Positions 1 to 7,155 of a stretch of DNA of 64,000 nt are shown one piece after another (the stretch's first letter is position 1; each line of letters starts with the position of its first letter). The position numbers and the translations under genes are program-made. The DNA lies in assembly GCA_023436065.1 (NCBI GenBank), contig JAEZKU010000062.1, positions 1-64,000 of the forward strand, written 5' to 3'. The notes below the pieces were generated by a model, which was given only the letters and a program-made list of their open reading frames with translations, had not been told where the DNA came from and searched no databases. This DNA is from Bacillota bacterium. GTDB taxonomy: Bacteria; Bacillota; Clostridia; Lachnospirales; Lachnospiraceae.

Positions 1-1266
1 CTGGCGTCCTGCAACAAGAAGGAGGAGCCGTTGACTCCTACGCCGACGATGAACAAAGCTGATTATGCAACATATGATTACAGTGATCATACCGACTCGC
101 GAGAATCTTACTATACGACAGTACTGGCAGATCTCTCGAAGATTAAAAAGGGCAAGCAGGTGATTGCACAAAAGGAGCTCCCCGCCAACTGGAGCTGGAT
201 GAAATTCCAAGGCTTTGAGACAAAGAACGATGTATTCGGATATGATGTGAGAGGCTGTGATATTTCAGATCAGGATCTCAGCGCGGTAGAGGATACCGAT
301 GATCTGACCTTTGATACCAATACGATCTGGCCCGAACAGCTACCCGAGGGCTTTGACCCGGAGAAGATACTGGAATTTAACAAGAATCCCGGATTGGGAA
401 TTCCTGCACTGCATAAGAAAGGAATTACAGGAAAAGGGGTCAGTATAGCCATTATCGATCAGGGTCTCCTGCTGGAGCATGAGCAATATAAGGATAATAT
501 TAAGCTCTATGAACGGATCCATTGTGGTGATGATTCAGCACAGATGCATGGTCCCGCTGTCGCAAGCATTGCGGTAGGCAAAGATATCGGTGTTGCTCCG
601 AAGGCTAATCTATATTACATTGCTTCGACCTTTGGACATTTTACGGATACAGGTTATGAATTTGACTGTTCTATTATGGCAGATGCCATCCTCAGGATAC
701 TGGAGATCAATGAAAAGCTGGGTAAGGACGAAAAAATCAGAGCCATCTCCATATCAAAGGGTTACAGCCGTATGGATAAGGGCTATGAGGAGCTCCAGGC
801 TGCGATCAAGAAAGCGGATGAAGCTAATGTTTTTGTGGTTACAACCTCTACAGATGAGTACTATAAAGGGTTCACCCTGTTCGGTATGGACCGTGATTAC
901 GGAAAAGATCCGGAGGATACCGGCTCTTATGAACCGGTATCCTGGGTAGCCCCGGATTATTATGAAAGACCCGATTACTTTGAGGATTTTCTTATGTTCC
1001 CTATCGGATCAAGGACCATTGCAGGCTGTACTAATCTTGATGATTATGCTATCTCACACAACGGAGGGCTAAGCTGGGCTGTTCCCTGGTGTGTCGGTCT
1101 TTATGCTTTATGCTGCCAGGAGAAGCCGGATATAACACCGCAGGAGTTCATAGAGCTCGCCACATCCACAGCAACAACCACCGAGATAGAACATAACGGT
1201 AAGACCTACACCTTTGGAAAGATCATCAATCCGGAGGGTATCTTAAATGAATTAAAGAAGAAGTAA
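1..1266 (+). CDS. Subtilisin-like (S8) serine protease lipoprotein, 5' end outside the window
   Basis: The reading frame is open from base 1, and its first residues are LASC followed by a charged NKKEEP stretch. That is the end of a lipoprotein signal peptide, so the gene begins upstream and the mature protein starts at the Cys encoded at 10-12. Counting from base 1, the S8 triad is visible: Asp about 153 (AIIDQG), His about 183 (MHGPAVAS) and Ser about 358 (GLSWAVP, where most subtilisins have GTSMAAP). The C-terminus (KTYTFGKIINPEGIL) is a normal subtilase end. The protein is probably an extracytoplasmic membrane-anchored peptidase. The serine loop is divergent, so substrate preference cannot be predicted. 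The TTG at 31 is not a credible start because it lies after the lipobox Cys. Confidence 0.85.
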   Translation: MASCNKKEEPLTPTPTMNKADYATYDYSDHTDSRESYYTTVLADLSKIKKGKQVIAQKELPANWSWMKFQGFETKNDVFGYDVRGCDISDQDLSAVEDTDDLTFDTNTIWPEQLPEGFDPEKILEFNKNPGLGIPALHKKGITGKGVSIAIIDQGLLLEHEQYKDNIKLYERIHCGDDSAQMHGPAVASIAVGKDIGVAPKANLYYIASTFGHFTDTGYEFDCSIMADAILRILEINEKLGKDEKIRAISISKGYSRMDKGYEELQAAIKKADEANVFVVTTSTDEYYKGFTLFGMDRDYGKDPEDTGSYEPVSWVAPDYYERPDYFEDFLMFPIGSRTIAGCTNLDDYAISHNGGLSWAVPWCVGLYALCCQEKPDITPQEFIELATSTATTTEIEHNGKTYTFGKIINPEGILNELKKK

Positions 1267-1315
1267 GTTTTAAGGGCTGCCATAAAGTACACCAAGCCTA
1301 AGTCAAGTCAATAAC

Positions 1316-1368
1316 AGCCCAACATACAAAATCCAGGAACAAAATACTGAAGGACTGTATGTTGGGCT
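1316..1368. terminator. Inverted repeat between convergent genes, likely bidirectional terminator
   Basis: Arms 1316-1328 and 1356-1368 (AGCCCAACATACA / TGTATGTTGGGCT) are perfectly complementary over 13 bp with a 27-base loop. They sit between the stop codons of the protease gene (+) and the aldo/keto reductase gene (-). The loop is long for a classic terminator and the T-tract is weak. Confidence 0.55.
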
Positions 1369-1378
1369 ATATTTGACC

Positions 1379-2281
1379 TTATCCGATGTATTGCATATTT
1401 TCAATCAAATGCTTTTTGTTGGAAGTAGTGGATAGTACAACACTGCCTCCGAACTGCTCCGTAATATATTTCATTACCCAGGGCACTGGCTGCTTTTCTT
1501 CCTCCAAGAGCTTCTTTAATTTTCTTCTGTTATACAGGGTGTCATATGCTTCATAATCAATTTCGCCGCCCTTGGTATATAATCCGTAAAGGAGCGGAGT
1601 ATGAGCCACCATGGTGATGTCCTGATAGTAGTTAATATACTCCTCGAACCCCTGATCAGCAGTTACCTGCGGTAAGAAATCAGCATCCATCGCAGGACTT
1701 AGGTAGCTGTATCTTTGCTGGATGGCGCAGAAAAACTGATAATTGTTCTGCCGACAGATATTTCTTGCGCTTTCCACTCTCCACGTTCTGAAATTACTGC
1801 ACCCGATCTGTCTTATTATTCCCTTATCAATCAGCTCCTGCAAGGTTCCCAGTGTTTCCTCCTGAGGCGTCTTATAATCGTCAACATGTAGGTATAATAA
1901 ATCGATATAATCAGTATGGAGTCGATCTAAGGATCGTTCGACGGAATCAAGAATTGTCTTCCGTCCAAGTCCCTCCATATTGGAAAAATCCCGTGTGGTA
2001 TTATCCTTTGGGAATGCCCCGAGCTTGGTAGCCAGGACAATCTCTTTTCGCATTCCGCTATAGTCAAGCCACTTACCAATTGTCTTCTCACTCTCACTGC
2101 CTGTGAAACCGTCCCAAACGATATAGTTATTAGCAGTATCTAAGAAATTGCCTCCATTCTCCAGATAAGCATCCATCAACTCAAAGGAGGTCTTTTCATC
2201 TGTATGTGAGCCGAAATTTATGCAGCCAAGCCCCATAGCCGAGACCTTCAAGTCAGATTTGCCAAGTTGAATCATTCTCAT
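1379..2281 (-). CDS. Aldo/keto reductase
   Basis: This 300-residue protein has the aldo/keto reductase TIM-barrel layout. The catalytic tetrad is recognisable as Asp48 (NFLDTA), Tyr53 (NNY), Lys86 (LATKLG) and His132 (LLYLHVDD). The N-terminal LGKSDLKVSAMGLG hairpin and the GCSNF segment are typical of the group that includes YhdN/Tas-like enzymes. It is predicted to be a cytosolic NAD(P)H-dependent carbonyl reductase of unknown substrate. It is divergent from an HxlR-type regulator gene and shares a 200-bp intergenic region containing a palindrome, so substrate-responsive control by that regulator is a reasonable inference. Confidence 0.88.
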   Translation of the reverse strand: MRMIQLGKSDLKVSAMGLGCINFGSHTDEKTSFELMDAYLENGGNFLDTANNYIVWDGFTGSESEKTIGKWLDYSGMRKEIVLATKLGAFPKDNTTRDFSNMEGLGRKTILDSVERSLDRLHTDYIDLLYLHVDDYKTPQEETLGTLQELIDKGIIRQIGCSNFRTWRVESARNICRQNNYQFFCAIQQRYSYLSPAMDADFLPQVTADQGFEEYINYYQDITMVAHTPLLYGLYTKGGEIDYEAYDTLYNRRKLKKLLEEEKQPVPWVMKYITEQFGGSVVLSTTSNKKHLIENMQYIG

Positions 2282-2380
2282 AATTCTTCATTCTCTCCCA
2301 TCAGTTATTATGATTTTATATAGCAATTACGCTACGATCAAATCATATAACCTTATCCTTAATCCTGCAATTAGGCACTT

Positions 2381-2415
2381 AAAAGTGGTATGGTTACAAA
2401 AAAGTTACCACTTTT
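2381..2415. promoter_or_regulatory. Inverted repeat, candidate HxlR operator
   Basis: AAAAGTGGTA (2381-2390) and TACCACTTTT (2406-2415) form a perfect 10-bp inverted repeat with a 15-base spacer. It lies between the divergent aldo/keto reductase and HxlR genes. A TATAAT hexamer at 2459-2464 is a plausible -10 element for the HxlR gene, although I see no clear -35. Position and symmetry suit a dimeric winged-helix regulator. Confidence 0.5.
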
Positions 2416-2495
2416 ATCAGAAAATAAATTATTTCCTCTACGCGCTGTCAAATTATGCTATAATAGTCAAAAAGTAATGAAAGGATGTGTCTGTT

Positions 2496-2906
2496 TTGGC
2501 TCAATTAAAAGAGAATGACATGGAATGCCCGCTTCTTTTGACACAAAGAGTTATCTTCGGCAAATGGAAACCGTCCATTTTATGGTTTCTCGGAAAAACT
2601 GAAGCAATGCGCTTTGGTGAGATCAAGAAGGCATTTGAAGATCCTACCCTTACACAAAAAATGCTCACGCAACATCTTCGTGAGCTGGAGGAGGACGGTC
2701 TGGTCCTCCGAAAAGCGTATAATGAAATGCCTCTGCGTGTCGAGTACAGCCTGACCGGCATTGGCAGACGCTTTATACCGATTCTCGACAGTATGGAAGC
2801 GTGGGGAATGGAATATATTGAAGCGATCACCAAGCCTTCTCTTCATAATTCAGACTATGATACAAGTTCTGCAGAGCTTCCTCATAATTCGGATCCTTTA
2901 TCCTAA
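2496..2906 (+). CDS. HxlR-family winged-helix transcriptional regulator
   Basis: The sequence MECPLLLTQRVIFGKWKPSI followed by LRELEEDGLVLRKAYNEMPLRVEYSLT is the HxlR (MarR-like helix-turn-helix) signature, including the conserved Cys near the N-terminus. AAAGGA at 2480-2485 fits the TTG at 2496 (10-base spacing) much better than the in-frame GTG at 2487, so I take TTG 2496; ATG 2520 is another option. The last 80 bp overlap the 3' end of the oppositely oriented gene at 2827-3216, and the C-terminal tail after the winged helix is variable. It probably controls the divergent aldo/keto reductase and itself. Confidence 0.85.
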   Translation: MAQLKENDMECPLLLTQRVIFGKWKPSILWFLGKTEAMRFGEIKKAFEDPTLTQKMLTQHLRELEEDGLVLRKAYNEMPLRVEYSLTGIGRRFIPILDSMEAWGMEYIEAITKPSLHNSDYDTSSAELPHNSDPLS

Positions 2907-3216
2907 AGGTTCTTCCGCTGAAGCTTACATATTCACCTATAAAGGAAATTGTCGTATTACGATCAGTTTTTATCATAAACCACCAACCCTTCCCGAAATT
3001 GATTGCCGGAGCCAAATCCAGGGAATCAATGTAATCCAGGCAAGCTTTGATATCCTTTTGCTCAGTGACAGTCTTATATTGAGGCGGTGAAGGCAGGGTA
3101 ATCAGGGTTAAGGATTTCACCTGACCGGCATCATAATCCGGGACAGTCCAATAGAACAGCCCAACCATCAGAAACACTCCCAGAAGCCCTATCACCAGGG
3201 CAAGCCTTTTCTTCAT
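2827..3216 (-). CDS. Small membrane-anchored or secreted protein, function unknown
   Basis: I do not recognise this 129-residue protein. It starts MKKRLALVIGLLGVFLMVGL, a single hydrophobic helix that may be a signal anchor or uncleaved signal peptide. A soluble domain of about 100 residues follows, rich in aromatic residues (GKGWWFMIKTDRN, YVSFSGRTFRI) and suggestive of a small beta-rich fold. RBS-like GGAAGG precedes the ATG. Its 3' end overlaps the HxlR gene tail-to-tail by 80 bp, so the two mRNAs would be complementary there. No Cys lipobox is present. Confidence 0.65.
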   Translation of the reverse strand: MKKRLALVIGLLGVFLMVGLFYWTVPDYDAGQVKSLTLITLPSPPQYKTVTEQKDIKACLDYIDSLDLAPAINFGKGWWFMIKTDRNTTISFIGEYVSFSGRTFRIKDPNYEEALQNLYHSLNYEEKAW

Positions 3217-3451
3217 ACTGTAATACCTTCCTTCTATGTATTCTTCCTCTTATTTTAATTGATTTGTCATTTCTTTACAACCGATTTTTATAAGCTGTAT
3301 ACAAACCTTACCCTCCGGGCAGTACTTTCTCCGGTCGCCATCATCACTGAATGGATTTAGGGTTTCCATATATCCTTGACTGGGATAGCAACAGATGATA
3401 TTCTAATATATGGTTTCCAGCGAATAATCGCTGAACACGTGGAGGTATAGG

Positions 3452-4639
3452 ATGAGTAAAATAAAGCTTAAAATCAGTCTGATTCCTTTCGCCAGTTTCT
3501 GCGCTTACGAAAGCTGGCTCAGTGATATGGCTAAGAGAGGTCTGATTCTAAAGAAGGCTGGCAGTATATTTACCCGGTTTACTGTAAGTGAACCGAAGGA
3601 ATTGGAATATCGCGTTCAATTCTTAGGTAATAACGTCTCTGAAGCGACGAAGGAACAATATCAGAAGGCCGGCTGGACTTATGCGGACACTCGCTCTGAG
3701 TACTCCTTCTTCTACCATGACGCCGGACAGGCTTCTTCTTCCATGGAGGAAGAGATCCTCCGCAAGGGTATGAACTTTCATTATGTAACGAGAAACTTTG
3801 TCATGATCTATGCTTCCATCGCAGTCTTAGTCCTTACTTTATTATGGTTTCTATACGTAAGTATTCTATCGAGTCCCTTCCCATTATTGAATGCTGCTGC
3901 CGGCTTTTTATCTCTCCTCTTACTGTTATCAGGAGCTGCGGTCATGATTGGTAGCAGTCTGAAGTACACCCTTGAGTTTCGTAAGCTTAAGCATATCTAC
4001 TTGGAGGGCAAACAATATAATCATCATATGCCCTGGAGGAAATATCAAAAATCAGCTGCCTCAGCAGTTCTGGTTCTCATAGCCCTGCTTTTGATCAATA
4101 TCGGCGCCGAACTTTACAGCAGTAATCATACACTCCGATATTTTAATGAACAGCCCCCGAAGGCTTTTATAGAGGAGGAAGCCCTGCTTCGTCTTTCTGA
4201 GATAGAATCAAATGGTCAGTCCTCAGACCCCTCTGAGGAATTTGAAACCTTTTTCTTTCTGAAGAAGCATTCATTATTATATACAGAGTATGTACTATCC
4301 GAAACCCACCCGGTTGAGACTGACGCTGAAGCTAGTGAGGATACTGCAGGCTCCTCTTTTATGGAGGAGATCTATATTAAGCTGGGTCCCGCCTTCCTCG
4401 CGAAGCCTATCTTGAAGGAATTTACAAACAACGTGCTAAATAATGATAAACAGGAACCAGATGGAGATAACAATGTGAAGCTGATCCCCCTGCAGGACCA
4501 GCGTTTTGATGAAGCTTACTATATCTTGGGAGACAATTCTATTGACCTGTTTGTCCGCAAAGAGAATATCGTGTTGAAACTGCACTATTTTGGAAGCAAG
4601 ACCTTAGAGGATATCCTTCCGCTCCTTCAGTTGAATTAG
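3452..4639 (+). CDS. DUF2812 domain membrane protein
   Basis: This 395-residue protein begins with the DUF2812 pattern (FASFCAYESWLSDMAKRGLILKKAG, then a segment with KELEYRVQF). Three hydrophobic segments follow at about residues 122-145, 150-172 and 200-222, with a C-terminal extracytoplasmic part of about 170 residues. DUF2812 proteins usually sit directly after a PadR regulator, and none is present here. A GGAGG ribosome binding site lies 7 bases before the ATG, and a small hairpin (CAGCGA-ATAA-TCGCTG) lies just upstream at 3419-3434. The role is unknown; known relatives are membrane proteins of regulator-DUF2812 cassettes. Confidence 0.75.
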   Translation: MSKIKLKISLIPFASFCAYESWLSDMAKRGLILKKAGSIFTRFTVSEPKELEYRVQFLGNNVSEATKEQYQKAGWTYADTRSEYSFFYHDAGQASSSMEEEILRKGMNFHYVTRNFVMIYASIAVLVLTLLWFLYVSILSSPFPLLNAAAGFLSLLLLLSGAAVMIGSSLKYTLEFRKLKHIYLEGKQYNHHMPWRKYQKSAASAVLVLIALLLINIGAELYSSNHTLRYFNEQPPKAFIEEEALLRLSEIESNGQSSDPSEEFETFFFLKKHSLLYTEYVLSETHPVETDAEASEDTAGSSFMEEIYIKLGPAFLAKPILKEFTNNVLNNDKQEPDGDNNVKLIPLQDQRFDEAYYILGDNSIDLFVRKENIVLKLHYFGSKTLEDILPLLQLN

Positions 4640-4676
4640 GGGAAGTTTGCTTCAGTATTAGGGACAAAAAAACTTC

Positions 4677-4712
4677 TTGACAATACTTTGATATCAAACT
4701 ATAATCAGAATA
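4677..4712 (+). promoter_or_regulatory. Consensus sigma-A promoter of the marR gene with embedded operator
   Basis: TTGACA at 4677-4682 and TATAAT at 4700-4705 are separated by exactly 17 bases, a full consensus promoter. The perfect palindrome TTTGATATCAAA (4687-4698) fills the spacer. Transcription would start near 4711-4713, on top of the ATG at 4712, so the message would be leaderless. MarR binding here would block RNA polymerase directly. Confidence 0.85.
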
Positions 4713-5134
4713 TGGAAACGAAAGACATCATCTCATTAATTTCAAAGGTACGGGAGAGCGCCAACAGATTTATCATTGGCGAGATGAAGCGCTGGGGAGT
4801 GACCGGTTTGGTTCCCTCCCATGGTGATATTATTTTTGCGCTCTTAAAAAGTGAAACCCTGACTATGAAAGATTTGTCCGAAAGAATCGGAAAGGATAAA
4901 TCTACAGTTACTGCTCTTGTCGATAAGCTGCTTAAGCTTGGCTATGTCGAGAAGACCAGAGATACCAAGGACAGCCGCGTGATCTTCGTTACCCTGACGG
5001 ATAACGGTAGGGAGTTAAAACCTATGTTTGATGCAATATCAAAGGATTTAATGGAGCTTGTCTATCGGGATATATCCTCTGAGGAGAAGGAGGCGTTGCT
5101 GTATACCTTATTAAAGATTTATCATAATTTTTAA
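4712..5134 (+). CDS. MarR-family transcriptional regulator
   Basis: This 140-residue winged-helix regulator has the standard MarR core: LTMKDLSERIGKDKSTVTALVDKLLKLGYVEKTRDTKDSRVIFVTLTDNG. The recognition helix (DKSTVTALVDKL) and the wing (RDTKDSRV) are clear. I start it at ATG 4712 because the in-frame TTG at 4688 lies between the -35 and -10 boxes of a consensus promoter. No ribosome binding site precedes the ATG, consistent with leaderless translation. Matching palindromes lie in its own promoter and just after its stop codon, suggesting autoregulation plus control of the next gene, an alpha/beta hydrolase. Confidence 0.88.
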   Translation: METKDIISLISKVRESANRFIIGEMKRWGVTGLVPSHGDIIFALLKSETLTMKDLSERIGKDKSTVTALVDKLLKLGYVEKTRDTKDSRVIFVTLTDNGRELKPMFDAISKDLMELVYRDISSEEKEALLYTLLKIYHNF

Positions 5135-5148
5135 TTTTTTATCCAGAT

Positions 5149-5164
5149 AGTTTGATGTCAAACT
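5149..5164. promoter_or_regulatory. Second MarR-type operator palindrome
   Basis: AGTTTGATGTCAAACT is a 16-bp palindrome with 7-bp arms (5149-5155 and 5158-5164). It matches the site inside the marR promoter, sharing the half-site TTTGA. It lies 15 bases after the marR stop and about 100 bases before the hydrolase start. A second 7-bp inverted repeat, TGACAGC/GCTGTCA, follows at 5191-5211. Confidence 0.65.
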
Positions 5165-5266
5165 AATTCGTTTTCATAAGAAGTCACTGTTGACAGCCGC
5201 ATAAGCTGTCATGATCAGACCTTAATATTAATATGCGTAGAAAACTGCGCAGAATGAGGAGGAGCT

Positions 5267-6109
5267 ATGGAAAATATAAAGATTTACAGATCCATCGTCA
5301 CATTAGGAGATATTGATTTACTCTGTCTTGATACGAGAACTGAGAATAAACCGGTCATTCTGTGCCTGCATGGCAGAGGAGGTAGGGCGGAGGTCTGGTA
5401 TCATTTCATGCAGCATTACGGCAGGGACTACCGTATCATCGCACCCGATCAGAGAGGACACGGTCTCAGCAGCAAGCCGGTCTCTTACTATACCTCAGAG
5501 GAGATGGCTCTGGATATCCTTGCGCTGATTGAGCACTTTAAGCTGAAGGATATCATCCTGGTAGGCCATTCTATGGGAGCCTCTGTCGCAGCTGCCTGTA
5601 TGGATAAGAGCCCTGAGTACTTTCAGGCCGTGGCCTTTCTTGATAAGTCCGCTGACGGACCGGAGCAAGTCAGCACACTTCCTCTGGAACAGCTTCCCAC
5701 CGAGGCACCGATGAATATGGGGCTGCCGCTGCCTTTCTCCTGTCTGCAGGAAGCGATGGCATATCTTCGTCAGGCTACGGATTCCGAACTCAGCTACCAG
5801 TATTATCTGAATAACCTGTACGAGACCGTGGATGGTTATTCTTTCAGATTCAGTCCACAGGCAACCATAGCAAATGCCGAATATTATCAGGGCTGGTACG
5901 ACCTTCTTCCGAAGCTTCGTTGTCCGGTCCTTCTGATCAGCGCAGGCAGCTTTGTTGTGATCCCAAAGGTGGATTACGAAAAGATGAAGTCCCTCATTCC
6001 TGATTGTATTGCACATGTTATGAGCCATCCCGACCACAATGTCCAGCTCGCTAATCAAGAGGAGTTTTACGAATATTTTAATGAACTGCTTGCAAGGGTA
6101 CGGCAATAA
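5267..6109 (+). CDS. Alpha/beta hydrolase
   Basis: The 280-residue protein has the alpha/beta hydrolase signature: oxyanion-hole region LCLHGRGGRAEVW (about 30-42), DQRGHG, nucleophile elbow GHSMGAS (Ser about 103) and a C-terminal HPDHN that supplies the catalytic His. It is predicted to be a cytosolic esterase, lactonase or dehalogenase-like enzyme; the family alone does not give the substrate. GAGGAGG sits 4-6 bases before the ATG. It follows a MarR gene whose operator is repeated between them, so it is a likely MarR target. Xenobiotic or phenolic ester hydrolysis is a common role in such pairs, but that is inference. Confidence 0.85.
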   Translation: MENIKIYRSIVTLGDIDLLCLDTRTENKPVILCLHGRGGRAEVWYHFMQHYGRDYRIIAPDQRGHGLSSKPVSYYTSEEMALDILALIEHFKLKDIILVGHSMGASVAAACMDKSPEYFQAVAFLDKSADGPEQVSTLPLEQLPTEAPMNMGLPLPFSCLQEAMAYLRQATDSELSYQYYLNNLYETVDGYSFRFSPQATIANAEYYQGWYDLLPKLRCPVLLISAGSFVVIPKVDYEKMKSLIPDCIAHVMSHPDHNVQLANQEEFYEYFNELLARVRQ

Positions 6110-6195
6110 CCTGATTCCGGTTATTTAGGTAACATAAAGCGCATTTCCGCTAAATATAATGTAATAATATGATATTTACCGGAGTGAGCTGCTAT

Positions 6196-7155
6196 ATGAA
6201 AAAAATTCTTCTTAAAGCCCTGATTGTCAGTGTAACCGTCCTTTTACTTCCGTTTGTCCTAACCCTTTTAGTAAAGAATAATAGCAGCGATGCTTTTCTG
6301 CAAACCATGAATTATTCTATCTATTATGAAATAAACGATGAAAAGGAGACTCTTTCCTTTGATTCCTATCTGATGGGCGTCGTTGCTGCCGCCATGCCCG
6401 CCACATACCATACGGAAGCTTTGAAGGCACAGGCCGTCATAGCCAGGACCTATGCTCTCTATAATATGTCTAAGCTGTCAGAGAGTTCCCCCGGGAAAAG
6501 TCGGTTTTCCATCGATGAGCTGGGTCTTCCCTACTGCAGCCCGGACTCTCTGAAGAACTACTGGGGTGCAGAAAATTACAGAGACAACTATTCTAAGTTA
6601 GAGAATGCGGTCTACAAAACAAAGGATAAGGTGCTCCTGTATCGAAACACTTTGATCCTTCCCTTATTCTTCGATACCGGCTCCGGTTACACCCGCAATG
6701 CTTCCGAGGCTTGGGGTGTAGAGGTTCCTTATCTCGTCAGTGTTCCCAGCAAGCAGGATGTCACCTCAACCGATTACCTTACGATCCGGGAATATGAGCT
6801 GCCCGATATCATTACAGCACTAACAGAATATTATACCGATATCACTCTGACTACAGATCATTTCTTTGATGATGTTTCTGTGGCTTCCAGGGATAGTGCG
6901 GGTTATGTGATAAAAATGAACCTTGGCAACCAAACCGTCTCCGGTGAGGAATTTGCCAAGGTTCTGGGAATCGCTTCAAATCATTTTTATCTTGAGGATT
7001 ATAATAATAAAGTACGAATCATCTGTAACGGTTCCGGCCACGGCATCGGCTTAAGCCAGTATGGAGCAAATGCCATGGCAAGTGAAGAACGTACCTATTC
7101 CGATATCCTGACCTATTATTATACCGACACTGTGCTTGCAGATCTGTCAAAATAG
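6196..7155 (+). CDS. SpoIID/LytB-domain protein lacking the EMP glutamate
   Basis: The protein (319 residues from MKKILLKAL) has an N-terminal membrane anchor (about 5-25) and the SpoIID fold: SFDSYLMGVVAA, HTEALKAQAVIARTYAL, and near the C-terminus NGSGHGIGLSQYGANAMA. SpoIID is the lytic transglycosylase of the DMP peptidoglycan machine that drives engulfment in sporulation. The family motif reads EMP, and its Glu is the catalytic residue in B. subtilis SpoIID. Here it reads AAAMPATY, so that Glu is replaced by Ala (codon GCC at about 6391). The protein may be a non-catalytic paralogue or use another acid. The stop codon at 7153-7155 directly abuts the stop codon of the convergent gene. Confidence 0.85.
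   Translation: MKKILLKALIVSVTVLLLPFVLTLLVKNNSSDAFLQTMNYSIYYEINDEKETLSFDSYLMGVVAAAMPATYHTEALKAQAVIARTYALYNMSKLSESSPGKSRFSIDELGLPYCSPDSLKNYWGAENYRDNYSKLENAVYKTKDKVLLYRNTLILPLFFDTGSGYTRNASEAWGVEVPYLVSVPSKQDVTSTDYLTIREYELPDIITALTEYYTDITLTTDHFFDDVSVASRDSAGYVIKMNLGNQTVSGEEFAKVLGIASNHFYLEDYNNKVRIICNGSGHGIGLSQYGANAMASEERTYSDILTYYYTDTVLADLSK

Noticed and set aside
4688..4711. TTG start extending the MarR protein by eight residues
   Set aside because: It lies inside the promoter spacer and operator, before the predicted transcription start; no ribosome binding site.
5495..6106. 203-residue antisense frame within the alpha/beta hydrolase gene
   Set aside because: Shadow frame opposite a clear hydrolase with intact catalytic motifs; no ribosome binding site.
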